Shown here one piece after another: positions 6,815 to 15,625 of a stretch of 37,045 nucleotides of DNA; position 1 is the stretch's first letter, and every line of letters starts with the position of its first letter. A program made the translations under genes and the position numbers. The notes under the pieces were generated by a model. That model was given only the letters and a program-made list of their open reading frames with translations. It was not told where the DNA came from and searched no databases. This DNA comes from Planctomycetota bacterium (GTDB taxonomy: Bacteria; Planctomycetota; PLA2; JAEUHO01): contig JACKGW010000019.1 of assembly GCA_020631815.1 (NCBI GenBank), forward strand, positions 1 through 37,045, in the 5' to 3' direction.

Positions 6815-7731
6815 GCGCGGGTCGCGACGATCTTTCGCATCTCCATCAGCCGGTCATGGTGAGGGAAGTCCTCGCCTGGCTCGACATCACGCCCACGCGC
6901 GACGGCTTGGTCGTGGACGGCACCCTGGGGCTTGGCGGTCACGCCGAGGCCATCCTGGAAGCCGCGCCGCATTGCCGCCTGCTGGGGCTGGACCGCGACA
7001 CGGCTGCGCTCGAGCACGCGCGCACGCGCCTGGGACGCTTCGGCGACCGGGTCGTCACGCGCCACGCCTCGTACGCGGACGTGGCGGACGTGCTCCGGGA
7101 CCTCGAGGCCCCGGCGCCGTTCGGCATGTTGCTCGATGTCGGCCTGTCCTCGTTCCAGCTGGACGATCCCGAGCGCGGGTTCGCCTTCCGCTTCGAGGAC
7201 GCCCCGCTCGACATGCGGTTCGACCCGACGGGCGACGGCCCCACGGCCGCCGAGCTCGTGAACTCGATGCCCGAGCGCGAGCTCGCGGACTTGTTGTTCC
7301 ATCACGCTGACGAGCCGCGTTCGCGAGCGATTGCCCGTGCGCTCGTGCGTGCACGTCCGCTGGTCACGGTGGGGGACGTCGCCGACGTCGTCCGCCGCCA
7401 CGCGGCGCGCGGACGCCGACACGACCCCGCGTCGCGCGTCTTCCAGGCGCTGCGCATCGCGGTCAACGACGAGCTCGGTCACCTCGAGCGTGGACTTCAT
7501 GCGGCGCTGCGCGCGCTGGCGCCCGGCGGGCGCCTCGTGGTGCTCGCCTTCCAGAGCGGGGAAGAGCGCCTGGTGAAGGACGCCTTCCGCGCAGCCCGCG
7601 CGGAGGGCCTCGGACGCCCCCTGACTCCCAAACCCATCCGGCCGATGGAGGACGAAACCCGTCGCAACCCGCGCGCTCGTCCCACGCGACTTCGCGCGTT
7701 CGAACGCGCACCGACGGATCCCCTGGCATGA
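6811..7731 (+). CDS. rsmH: 16S rRNA m4C1402 N4-methyltransferase RsmH
   Basis: The 306-residue protein has the RsmH opening HQPVMVREVLAWL and the SAM-binding motif DGTLGLGGHAEAIL (residues 36-49). Further signatures are LLDVGLSSFQLDDPERGFAFR and FQALRIAVNDELGHLERGL. It methylates N4 of C1402 in 16S rRNA using S-adenosylmethionine. The gene is the standard second member of dcw clusters and overlaps both neighbours by ATGA, so translation is likely coupled. The length is normal, and the C-terminus keeps the family's RNPRARPTRLRAFER ending. Confidence 0.96.
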   Translation: MSAGRDDLSHLHQPVMVREVLAWLDITPTRDGLVVDGTLGLGGHAEAILEAAPHCRLLGLDRDTAALEHARTRLGRFGDRVVTRHASYADVADVLRDLEAPAPFGMLLDVGLSSFQLDDPERGFAFRFEDAPLDMRFDPTGDGPTAAELVNSMPERELADLLFHHADEPRSRAIARALVRARPLVTVGDVADVVRRHAARGRRHDPASRVFQALRIAVNDELGHLERGLHAALRALAPGGRLVVLAFQSGEERLVKDAFRAARAEGLGRPLTPKPIRPMEDETRRNPRARPTRLRAFERAPTDPLA

Positions 7732-8093
7732 AGAGCCTGACGCCCTTCGCGATGCTCCTCGCCGTGCTCGCCACGGCCGTGGTCGGCGTCTGCGAACAGG
7801 CGGAGATCCGTCACTACGAGTACCGCGTGTGGGAGCTGGAGCGTCGGCGTCACTCTGCCGAGCGCCAGATCCTGCGCTTGGAAGCCGCCGCGCGTGCCGC
7901 GCGGGCGCCGCGGGTCCTGCTTGGTGACGACACCAACGCCGACCCGCGTCCGGGCGACCCGTGGGCCATGGGGGACTTGGGCGCCGAGGCGGATCCGCGC
8001 GGGCTCCTGCCACTCGAGCCGCTGCCCGAGGAGCAGACGCCGGACGATCGCAGCGAGGCACCCCGGAACGGGGCGTGGGAGACGCTGCGATGA
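7728..8093 (+). CDS. ftsL: FtsL-like division protein
   Basis: This 121-residue protein has a short cytoplasmic start, one membrane helix (about 5-24) and a charged helical stretch (YEYRVWELERRRHSAERQILRLEA) suited to a coiled coil. A Pro- and acid-rich tail of about 55 residues follows. FtsL sequences are poorly conserved, so the call rests on topology and position between rsmH and ftsI, where ftsL normally lies. FtsL would join FtsQ and partners in the periplasm to activate FtsW/FtsI at the septum. The unstructured tail is longer than in many FtsL proteins. The gene overlaps both neighbours by ATGA. Confidence 0.75.
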   Translation: MKSLTPFAMLLAVLATAVVGVCEQAEIRHYEYRVWELERRRHSAERQILRLEAAARAARAPRVLLGDDTNADPRPGDPWAMGDLGAEADPRGLLPLEPLPEEQTPDDRSEAPRNGAWETLR

Positions 8094-10012
8094 AGCGCCC
8101 CGCCCGCACCCGCGTCCCGCGCAGCGTCCCGCTGGGTCAGTACCGCCGCACGCTCATGGCGGTGCGGCGCTTCCGCTTGAACGTCGTGTTCGGCGTCGTG
8201 CTGCTCGGCTACGGCCTGCTGCTCGGCCGCCTCGGTCAGCTGCAGCTGGTCGACGCCGCGCAGTACCGCAAGACGTGGTCCGCCCGCCATCAGGCCCCCG
8301 TGACCATCGATGCGCGTCGCGGGCGCATCTACGACCGCAACGGCTACGTGCTCGCCGAGCCCAAGCCGTGCGTGAGCTTGGCGATGGACCCCGGCTTCGA
8401 GGTGATCAAGGATCCTGCCTCGTTCGCGCTGCGCGTGGAGACCCTCGTCGGCGCGGACAAGCTCTCCGCTGGCATCATCCGCGAGCGCATCGAGGCCGCG
8501 CGGGAACCGGTTCAGCGTGGGCTCGTCGAGGACGTGCCCGGCTGGGTTCGGCTGTCGGGCGTCATCGAGGACGCGACCACGGTCGAGCGTCTTTGGGAAG
8601 AGGCCGGCCGCACGCTGCGCGAGCGCGTCAAGGGCCACACCTACGGCTTGCTGGTGGAGCCCGTGGAGGGGCGCTGGTACCCCAACCGCTCCGAGGCCGC
8701 GCACGTCCTCGGCCGTGCCCCGTCCGACGGCGTGCCGGGCGAAGGCATGGAGGGCGCGCTCGACGGTCGCCTCCGGGGCACCGAGCTCTGCGCGACCACG
8801 ATGCGCGACGGTCGCGGCACGCGCATGGCGCGCGGCGACACGGTGGACCCCGATGGGCACCGCGGCGCCGACGCCTACCTCACGATCGACCTCGTGCTCC
8901 AGCACCACCTGGAGAAGGCCGTCGACCGGATGGGGAACGAGCACCAGAGCCTCGAAGCGGCGGGGGTCGTGCTCGACGTCCGCAGTGGCGAGATCCTCGC
9001 CATGACGAGCCGGCCCACGTTCGACCCCAACGTCGACGCGCCCACGCTGAACCGCGTCACGCAGGGTCTGTACGAGCCGGGCAGCTGCTTCAAGCCCTTC
9101 ACCGTGGGGTGGGCGCTCAGCGAGGGCATCGTCGATCCGTACGACTCGATCCCGATGCCCAAGCGCGTCTCGCTCGATCACGACCCGCACCCCGTCAACG
9201 ACGACCACTACGTCGGGGACGGAACCCTCGTCGATCTCCTGTCGCACAGCAGCAACACGGGATCCGCCTGGCTCGCCCACCAGCTCGGACCCGAGCGCAT
9301 GGGCGTGTGGCTCAAGCACGTCTTCCCGTACGAATGGCAGGCTCCGGCGCGCGGCCAGAAGCCGCGCCTGCGCGCCGGGACGCGCAGTGGGCTGCCCTAC
9401 GAGAAGGGGTACTCCCGCCCAGCCAACGACCGTGGCTTGAGCTGGGTGGACGCCCACCGCGCGGGCTTCGGCCAGGGCTTCGCCGTGACGCCCCTGCAGA
9501 TCGCCAGTGCGTTCGCCGCGTTCGCCCGATCGGACGCACGCGTCGTGCGTCCGCGCTTGGTCCGCGAGCCGGGCGCCGCGCCCTGCCTGGGCCCGCAGGT
9601 GATGCACACCAAGTGGCTCGGCGTGGTGCGCGAGGGCCTCGTGGCCTGCGTCGAGGAAGGCACCGCACGTCGCGCCTTCGAGGGCTGCGCGTGGACGGCC
9701 GCCGGCAAGACGGCGACCTCGCAGTCGGTGCAGACCGTCGACGAGCGTGTGGCTCGCCTGCGCGGCCTCGTCGTCGGCGACAAGGTCGACACGAACCTGT
9801 GCACGTTCGTCGCCTACGCGCCGGCCTACGACCCGCAGGTGCTCGTGCTCGTGCTCGCGCGCCAGCTGAAGGAAGACGAGGTGTACGGCGGCTCCGTCGC
9901 GGGTCCGGCCGTGCGCTCGGTCATCGAGTCGACGATGCGCTACTGGGGCGTGCCCGGCGACCGCGCCATCTCGTCCTCGCCCGGCTGGCTCGACGGGGAG
10001 GAGGTGCGATGA
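8090..10012 (+). CDS. ftsI: Septal class B penicillin-binding protein (FtsI/PBP3), with KTA in place of KTG
   Basis: This is a 640-residue D,D-transpeptidase that cross-links septal peptidoglycan. It has an N-terminal anchor (about 24-47: RFRLNVVFGVVLLGYGLLLG), a dimerisation region beginning RRGRIYDRNGYVLAE, and a transpeptidase domain. The nucleophile motif is SCFK (S332-K335) and the second motif is SSN (388-390). The third motif, usually KTG, reads KTA (540-542) in AAGKTATSQS. I see no PASTA domain. The ATG at 8090 overlaps the ftsL stop (ATGA) and is preferred over longer in-frame starts inside ftsL. Position between ftsL and murE supports FtsI over SpoVD-like relatives. Confidence 0.94.
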   Translation: MKRPARTRVPRSVPLGQYRRTLMAVRRFRLNVVFGVVLLGYGLLLGRLGQLQLVDAAQYRKTWSARHQAPVTIDARRGRIYDRNGYVLAEPKPCVSLAMDPGFEVIKDPASFALRVETLVGADKLSAGIIRERIEAAREPVQRGLVEDVPGWVRLSGVIEDATTVERLWEEAGRTLRERVKGHTYGLLVEPVEGRWYPNRSEAAHVLGRAPSDGVPGEGMEGALDGRLRGTELCATTMRDGRGTRMARGDTVDPDGHRGADAYLTIDLVLQHHLEKAVDRMGNEHQSLEAAGVVLDVRSGEILAMTSRPTFDPNVDAPTLNRVTQGLYEPGSCFKPFTVGWALSEGIVDPYDSIPMPKRVSLDHDPHPVNDDHYVGDGTLVDLLSHSSNTGSAWLAHQLGPERMGVWLKHVFPYEWQAPARGQKPRLRAGTRSGLPYEKGYSRPANDRGLSWVDAHRAGFGQGFAVTPLQIASAFAAFARSDARVVRPRLVREPGAAPCLGPQVMHTKWLGVVREGLVACVEEGTARRAFEGCAWTAAGKTATSQSVQTVDERVARLRGLVVGDKVDTNLCTFVAYAPAYDPQVLVLVLARQLKEDEVYGGSVAGPAVRSVIESTMRYWGVPGDRAISSSPGWLDGEEVR

Positions 10013-11547
10013 GCGCGCCCTCCTCGCGTCCCGCCACCGCCGCCGACCTCGCGCGCCTGCTCGGCGCTGCGCAGGTCGACCCGCGTACCGCCAGCGTGAC
10101 GCTCGGTGGTCTCGCCGACGACTCGCGCGAGGTCGTCGCCGGCGACGTCTTCTTCGCCCGTCCCGGCAGCCGCGCCCGCGGTCGCGACTTCGTGGCCGAT
10201 GCGCGTGCGCGCGGCGCCGTGCTCGTGGTCGCCGACGAGGCGATCGAGGACGGGGGCCCGGCGCTTCGCGTGGACGACGTGGCCGGCGCACTTCGCACGG
10301 CGGCCGACGCCTGGTTCGGGCGCCCGCAGGACGCCCTGCAGCTCGTCGGCATCACCGGCACCAAGGGCAAGACCACGGTGGCCCACGTCGCCACGCAAGT
10401 CCTGCGTCGCGCCGGCCGGCCGACGGCGGTGCTCGGCACCATCGGCCATGACCTGGGCGACGCCAAGCCGCTGCGTCCGACGGACACCACGACCCCGGGC
10501 GCGCTCGCGCTGCGGCGCCTGCTGGCCGAAGCGCGCGATGCGGGCGTCACGACCTGCGTCATGGAGGTCTCGAGCCATGCGCTGGACCAGGGCCGCACGA
10601 CGGGCCTCGCGTTCGACGTCGCCGCGCTGACCAACATCGCCAGCGACCACTTGGACTACCACGCGTCGCACGAGGCCTACGTGGCGGCCAAGCGCCGCCT
10701 CGTCGAAGGGCTGTCCGCCGACGCCACGGCGCTGCTGCCGAGCGACGACACGTGGGGGGCGGCCTTCGCTGCGGCGACCGCGGCGCGCGTCGTCACGTAC
10801 GGCAGCGCGCCCACGGCCGACCTGCGCGTGGAAGGCCTCGCGATCGGCCCTGACGGTAGCCGGTTCACGCTGACCAGCTCCGACGGGGTGGTGGACGTGA
10901 GCACGCTGCTGGTCGGTCGCCACAACGCGTTCAACGTCACGGCCGCGCTCGGCATCTGCAGCGCGCTCGGCGTGCGCTTGGCCGACGCGGCCCGCCATGT
11001 GGCCGAGGTGCGGGGCGTGCGCGGACGTCTCGAGCGCATCGACGTGCCGGCGGACGTCGCCGTGTTCGTGGACTACGCGCACACCGAGGACGCCTTGCGT
11101 CAGGTCCTCACGCACTTGCGGGCCACCGGCGCGGCACCGCTCGTCTGCGTGGTGGGCTGCGGTGGCGACCGCGACCGCACCAAGCGCCCGCGCATGGCCG
11201 CCGCCGCCTGCGCCGGGGCCGACCGCGTGGTCCTGACCTCGGACAACCCGCGCAGCGAAGACCCGCGCGCGATCCTGGCCGAGATGGAGGCCGGCGTCCC
11301 GGCCTCGGCCCGCCACGCCGTGCAGGTCGTGCCCGACCGCCGGGCCGCCATCGAGATCGCCATCAGCGAGGCCCCGGCGGGGGCCACGGTGCTGCTGGCC
11401 GGCAAGGGCCACGAGACCGTCCAGGTGCTCGGGGCCCGGCGGATTCCCTTTGACGATGCAGCGGAAGCGCGCCGGGCCCTGGCCCAGCGGGCCTCCGCCT
11501 CTGCGACGAGCCGCCCCGGGGGCCATCCCGGGCAGGATGAGGTGTAG
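10009..11547 (+). CDS. murE: UDP-MurNAc-L-Ala-D-Glu:meso-diaminopimelate ligase MurE
   Basis: The protein has 512 residues with the three Mur ligase domains in order. The N-terminal UDP-binding domain includes LADDSREVVAGDVFFA. The ATP-binding centre has the P-loop GTKGKTT (117-123) and the family box MEVSSHALDQGR. The C-terminal domain has DNPRSEDP (from residue 412). The DNPR motif indicates meso-diaminopimelate rather than lysine as the third stem residue, which suggests a Gram-negative-type peptidoglycan. It acts in the cytoplasm and uses ATP. The ATG overlaps the ftsI stop, and GGAGGAGG lies just upstream. Its length is normal. Confidence 0.96.
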   Translation: MSAPSSRPATAADLARLLGAAQVDPRTASVTLGGLADDSREVVAGDVFFARPGSRARGRDFVADARARGAVLVVADEAIEDGGPALRVDDVAGALRTAADAWFGRPQDALQLVGITGTKGKTTVAHVATQVLRRAGRPTAVLGTIGHDLGDAKPLRPTDTTTPGALALRRLLAEARDAGVTTCVMEVSSHALDQGRTTGLAFDVAALTNIASDHLDYHASHEAYVAAKRRLVEGLSADATALLPSDDTWGAAFAAATAARVVTYGSAPTADLRVEGLAIGPDGSRFTLTSSDGVVDVSTLLVGRHNAFNVTAALGICSALGVRLADAARHVAEVRGVRGRLERIDVPADVAVFVDYAHTEDALRQVLTHLRATGAAPLVCVVGCGGDRDRTKRPRMAAAACAGADRVVLTSDNPRSEDPRAILAEMEAGVPASARHAVQVVPDRRAAIEIAISEAPAGATVLLAGKGHETVQVLGARRIPFDDAAEARRALAQRASASATSRPGGHPGQDEV

Positions 11548-11549
11548 GC

Positions 11550-12980
11550 ATGGAACCGATCCGACTCTCCGATGTGCTGCGCGCCACCGGCGGCGAGCTC
11601 CTGGGCCCCGCCGAGGGGAACCCCTGGATCCCCGCCGTCACCACGGACAGCAAGGACGTGGCACCGGGCGCCCTGTTCGTGCCGATCCGCGGGAAGCGCT
11701 TCGACGGCCACATGTTCGTCGAGCAGGCGTTCCTCCACGGAGCCTCGTTCAGCTTGGTCAGCCGCGACGCGGACCTCTCGCGCATGCCGCGCAACGTGAT
11801 CGTCGTGCGCGACACCAAGCGTGCGCTCGGCGACCTCGCCCGCTGGCAGCGCAGCCGCTTCGACGTGCCGGTCATCGGCGTCACGGGCTCGTGCGGCAAG
11901 ACGACGGTCAAGGAAATGCTGCGCCAGGTGCTGGGCGACGGTGTGGTCGTGAGCCACGCCTCGTTCAACAACGACATCGGCGTGCCGCTGACCCTGCTGC
12001 GCATGGACCGCACCACCCGCGCCGCGGTGGTCGAGATCGGCACCAGCGGGCCCGGCGAGATCGCCTACCTCACCAACATCGCGCGTCCGACGGTGGGCGT
12101 CCTCACCACCATCGAGGAGGCGCACCTCGAGGGCCTGGGCAGCGTACGCGGTGTCATGCGCGAGAAGTCGGCGCTGCTGCACGGCCTCCCGCAGGACGGC
12201 GCGGCCATCGTCAACGCCGACAACTACTACTGCCGCGAGATCCTCGAGACCCTCGACCACGGCACCACGATCACGTACGGCACGTGGGAAGACGCCACCG
12301 TCTTCGGCATGGACCCCAAGCCCACGGACCAGGGCTTCGAGTTCTGGCTGTTCGGCAAGATGCACGTCGAAGTGCCTGCCCTGGGCATGCACAACGTGGG
12401 CAACGCCTTGGCCGCCGTCTCGGTCGCCCTGTGGCTGGGCCTCAAGCCCGACGAGATCGTCGAGTCGCTGCGCGCCTACCGCGCCCCGCCCATGCGCATG
12501 TCGCGCGAGGACGTGGGCGACGTGGTGCTCATCAACGACGCCTACAACGCCAACCCCGGCAGCATGGACGCCGCCATCCGCGAGCTGGCGCTCCGTAGCT
12601 GCAACGGGCGGCGCGTGGCCGTGCTGGGCGACATGCTCGAGCTCGGCGAAGAGAGCGAGCGCCTGCACCGCCAGCTGGGCCGCAAGGTCGCCAACGAGGG
12701 CGTCGACGCGCTCTGGGCCATCGGCCCGCACGCCGAGCAGGTCGCCGAAGAGGCCATCGGTCGTGGCCTGCCGGCCGATCGCGTGGCGTGCCACCCGAGC
12801 GTCGTCGACGCCATGGACACGCCCGCCTTCCATCCGGCGGCCGGTGACATCTGGCTGTTCAAGGCCTCGCGCGGCATGGCCCTCGAGCGTCTGGCCGACC
12901 GGGTCCGCGAGGAGGCCGCCGACCTCGATGGCGTGCGCTCGCTCTCGCCGACCGCGCGTCGCGAGCCTCGTCACCCCTGA
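11550..12980 (+). CDS. murF: UDP-MurNAc-tripeptide:D-Ala-D-Ala ligase MurF
   Basis: The protein has 476 residues. Its N-terminal domain carries TDSKDVAPGALFVPIRG, the MurF substrate-binding signature. The P-loop is GSCGKTT (113-119), followed by EIGTSGPGEIAYLTNIARP. The C-terminal domain has INDAYNANPGSMDAAI and VLGDMLELGEES. It adds D-Ala-D-Ala to the tripeptide nucleotide in the cytoplasm and completes the Park nucleotide. It starts two bases after murE ends, with GAGGTG as the ribosome binding site. No D-Ala-D-Ala ligase (ddl) lies in this window, so its substrate must come from a gene elsewhere. Confidence 0.96.
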   Translation: MEPIRLSDVLRATGGELLGPAEGNPWIPAVTTDSKDVAPGALFVPIRGKRFDGHMFVEQAFLHGASFSLVSRDADLSRMPRNVIVVRDTKRALGDLARWQRSRFDVPVIGVTGSCGKTTVKEMLRQVLGDGVVVSHASFNNDIGVPLTLLRMDRTTRAAVVEIGTSGPGEIAYLTNIARPTVGVLTTIEEAHLEGLGSVRGVMREKSALLHGLPQDGAAIVNADNYYCREILETLDHGTTITYGTWEDATVFGMDPKPTDQGFEFWLFGKMHVEVPALGMHNVGNALAAVSVALWLGLKPDEIVESLRAYRAPPMRMSREDVGDVVLINDAYNANPGSMDAAIRELALRSCNGRRVAVLGDMLELGEESERLHRQLGRKVANEGVDALWAIGPHAEQVAEEAIGRGLPADRVACHPSVVDAMDTPAFHPAAGDIWLFKASRGMALERLADRVREEAADLDGVRSLSPTARREPRHP

Positions 12981-13040
12981 GGCCAACCGACCACCACGGC
13001 CCCCGGCGACGCTGCCGACCGAGGGGAGGGACCTGACCGC

Positions 13041-14474
13041 GTGCTCTACCACCTGCTCCGGCCGCTGGAAGACCGCATCGCCGGGTTCGGGTTGTTCCAG
13101 TACGTCACGTTCCGGGCGGCGTTCGCCGCCCTGCTGGCGTTCCTGGTCAGCACGGTCGTCGGTCCGGGCATCGTCGAGTCGTTGCGCCGGCGCAAGATCG
13201 CGGGCTTCGTGGCCGTCGGGGATGCGACCGTCGACGCCGAGCGCCAAGCCAAGGCTGCCGTCCCGACGATGGGGGGCGTCATCCTGCTCGTCGGCGTCGG
13301 CGTGTCGGGCTTCCTCTTCGCGCGCCTCGACGTCGTCGTCACGTGGGTCGTGCTGCTCGCGTTCCTCGCGTTCGGCGCGCTCGGCATGGTCGATGACTGG
13401 CGCAAGCTGACGCACCGCGGAGGCACGGGCCTCAGCGAACGACAGAAGCTGGCGGGCCAGGTCCTGATCGCCTTCGCCGCGCTCGGCACGCTCTACGTCG
13501 CCGGCTGCCGCGAGGACGGTCTCCCCTGGCTGCGCGGGCCGTCGCTCAAGCCCAACCCGTACGCCACCCGCTGGATCCAACGCCACGAGGTGCTGCCGAC
13601 GGAGAGCTGGAACGGGCTGGCTGCGACGTACCTCGGCCGTGAAGGCCGGGCGCGCGAGCTCGCCGTGAAGAACGGCGTGGACGGCGCGGGGCTGCAGGAT
13701 GCCTGGCTGGGCGTCGCGCCGGCCAGCGTCGCGTCGGACGATCCGCGGCTGGCGTGGCTGCCGCCGCCCGGTCGCGAGATCCAGATCCCCGCGCCCTGGT
13801 CCGACCCCGCCGAGCACCACCGGCACGACCTGCAGATCCCGCTGTTCAAGGGCTTCTGCCTCGACCTCGGGCTGCTGTTCCTGCCGTTCGGCTTCCTCGT
13901 CATCGTCGGCGCGTCCAACGCGGTCAACCTCACCGACGGGCTCGATGGCCTCGCCATCGGTGCCACGTTGACCACGACGATCGCCTTGGGCGTCGTGGCC
14001 TTCGTCGTGAGCCGTACCGACTTCGCGCAGGCGCTCTACCTGTTCCACGTGCCCGAAGGCGGCGAGGTCGCCGTACTGCTGTCGGCGCTGGGCGGTGGCG
14101 CCCTCGGCTTCCTGTGGTTCAACGCCTATCCCGCCAGCGTCTTCATGGGCGACACGGGCTCGCTGGGCATCGGCGGCTTCCTGGGCGTTGCGGCCGTGGC
14201 GCTGCGGCATGAGGTCACGCTGCTCATCGCGGGCGGCCTGTTCGTGGGCGAGGCGCTGTCGGTGATGTGGCAGCGCGCGTGGTTCAAGGGCACGCGTCGT
14301 GCGGCGCGGCGACGGGGCGAGGTCGACCCAACGGGCAAGCGCTGGTTCCGCTGCGCGCCCGTCCACCACCACTTCCAGAAGGGCGGCTGGCACGAGAACA
14401 AGGTGGTCGTCCGCTTCTGGATCGTCTCCATGATCTGCGCCGTCGTCGCGCTCGTGTCGTTGAAGGTGCGCTGA
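13041..14474 (+). CDS. mraY: Phospho-MurNAc-pentapeptide translocase MraY with a large extra loop
   Basis: MraY transfers phospho-MurNAc-pentapeptide to undecaprenyl phosphate to make lipid I. Core motifs are intact: VPTMGG (74-79), VDDWRK (117-122), NLTDGLDGL (296-304), VFMGDTGSL (367-375) and APVHHHFQ (439-446). The protein ends in SLKVR, like E. coli MraY. At 477 residues it is about 115 longer than usual. The extra length is mainly residues 156-263, between the helix ending LYVAG and the segment QIPLFKGF, where E. coli has about 8 residues. The insert is hydrophilic and Trp/Pro-rich, and by the known MraY topology it faces the periplasm. A smaller basic insert precedes the HHH motif. The GTG at 13041 has GGGGAGGG about 10 nt upstream. 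Confidence 0.95.
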   Translation: MLYHLLRPLEDRIAGFGLFQYVTFRAAFAALLAFLVSTVVGPGIVESLRRRKIAGFVAVGDATVDAERQAKAAVPTMGGVILLVGVGVSGFLFARLDVVVTWVVLLAFLAFGALGMVDDWRKLTHRGGTGLSERQKLAGQVLIAFAALGTLYVAGCREDGLPWLRGPSLKPNPYATRWIQRHEVLPTESWNGLAATYLGREGRARELAVKNGVDGAGLQDAWLGVAPASVASDDPRLAWLPPPGREIQIPAPWSDPAEHHRHDLQIPLFKGFCLDLGLLFLPFGFLVIVGASNAVNLTDGLDGLAIGATLTTTIALGVVAFVVSRTDFAQALYLFHVPEGGEVAVLLSALGGGALGFLWFNAYPASVFMGDTGSLGIGGFLGVAAVALRHEVTLLIAGGLFVGEALSVMWQRAWFKGTRRAARRRGEVDPTGKRWFRCAPVHHHFQKGGWHENKVVVRFWIVSMICAVVALVSLKVR

Positions 14475-14476
14475 CG

Positions 14477-15625
14477 ATGGCGACGCGACCCCAGCTCCCG
14501 CACGGTGCCCAGGCCATCCAGCAAGCGGCCAGCTTCGTGGTGCTGTTGGCCGTCGGCCTCACGTCTTTCGGCTTGGTGATGGTCTACAGCACCAGCAGCG
14601 CCCAGCGTGCCGCGCTCGGCGAAGACATGGCGTACGGTCTGGTGCGCCAGGCGATCTGGGTCGTGCTCGGCGTCGGGCTGGCGTGGCTCGTGGCCCGCAC
14701 GCCGCTCACGACACTTCGGCGCCTCGCCGGTCCGCTGCTCGTGGTCGTGCTGCTGCTGCTCGCCATCACCTTGGGCTTCGCTCCGTCGGTGAAGGGCGCC
14801 CGGCGCTGGCTACGCCTCGGTGCGCTGTCCATGCAGCCGAGCGAGTTCGCGAAGATCGCCGTGCTGCTGTTCCTCGCGGATCGCCTGGCCAGGCGCGAGC
14901 CCGACTCGAGCTTCGGGATGCGCCTGCCCCTGCTTCCCGTGCTGCTGCCGGTGGGCCTCACCCTCGTGCTCGTGTTCCTCGCGCCCGACCTCGGCATGAC
15001 GCTGTTCCTCGTGGCCGAGTGCGTCGTGCTGCTGGGGCTCGCGGGCGTCCGGCCCGGGCGCGTCCTGCCGTACGTCCTCGTCTCGTTGCCGGCCATCCTC
15101 CTGTACGCGTTCACCCACTTCGGGCACGTGAAGAAGCGCTTGGCGGCCTTCACGGGCGAGCCCAGTGGACAGGTCCGCGAGGCGCTCGTGGCCATCGGCG
15201 CCGGGGGCTTCCTCGGCGTGGGGCTGGGGCGCGGCATGCAGAAGCTGCACTACGTGGCGGAGGCGCACACCGACTTCATCTTCTCGATCATCGGCGAGGA
15301 GCTCGGGTTCATGGGCTGCGCGGCCGTGGTGTGCGCCTTCATGGGCCTGGTCGTGCACGGCCGGCGCATCGCCTGGTCGGCCCGCGCGTGGTCGCCCCAG
15401 GACCCGTTCCCCTTCTACGTGGCTGCGGGTGCGACCTTCCTCATCACCTTCCAGGCGCTGGTCAACCTCGCCGTCGTGACGGGGTCCGCGCCCACGAAGG
15501 GGGTGTCCATGCCGTTCATCAGCGTCGGGGGCAGCAACCTCCTCGTGATGGCGACATGCGTCGGCTTGCTCGTGAACGTGGCCCGTGCCTCCGCCGCGCT
15601 GGCGTTGGACGCGCCGCGTCGATGA
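14477..15625 (+). CDS. ftsW: FtsW, septal SEDS peptidoglycan glycosyltransferase
   Basis: The 382-residue protein has about ten membrane helices. Family signatures are GARRWLRLGALSMQPSEFAK, the EAHTDFIFSIIGEELGF loop and the C-terminal PTKGVSMPFISVGGSNLL. It polymerises lipid II into glycan strands at the septum and works with the class B PBP FtsI encoded upstream. The ATG at 14477 is 2 nt after the mraY stop, which leaves no room for murD, the gene usually found between mraY and ftsW. Position within the dcw cluster favours FtsW over its paralogue RodA. Confidence 0.94.
   Translation: MATRPQLPHGAQAIQQAASFVVLLAVGLTSFGLVMVYSTSSAQRAALGEDMAYGLVRQAIWVVLGVGLAWLVARTPLTTLRRLAGPLLVVVLLLLAITLGFAPSVKGARRWLRLGALSMQPSEFAKIAVLLFLADRLARREPDSSFGMRLPLLPVLLPVGLTLVLVFLAPDLGMTLFLVAECVVLLGLAGVRPGRVLPYVLVSLPAILLYAFTHFGHVKKRLAAFTGEPSGQVREALVAIGAGGFLGVGLGRGMQKLHYVAEAHTDFIFSIIGEELGFMGCAAVVCAFMGLVVHGRRIAWSARAWSPQDPFPFYVAAGATFLITFQALVNLAVVTGSAPTKGVSMPFISVGGSNLLVMATCVGLLVNVARASAALALDAPRR

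Noticed and set aside
7850..10291. Long open minus-strand frame opposite ftsI/murE
   Set aside because: The plus strand encodes clear FtsI and MurE with catalytic motifs; the antisense frame is open only because of high GC3 and has Arg/Ala/His-rich nonsense composition.
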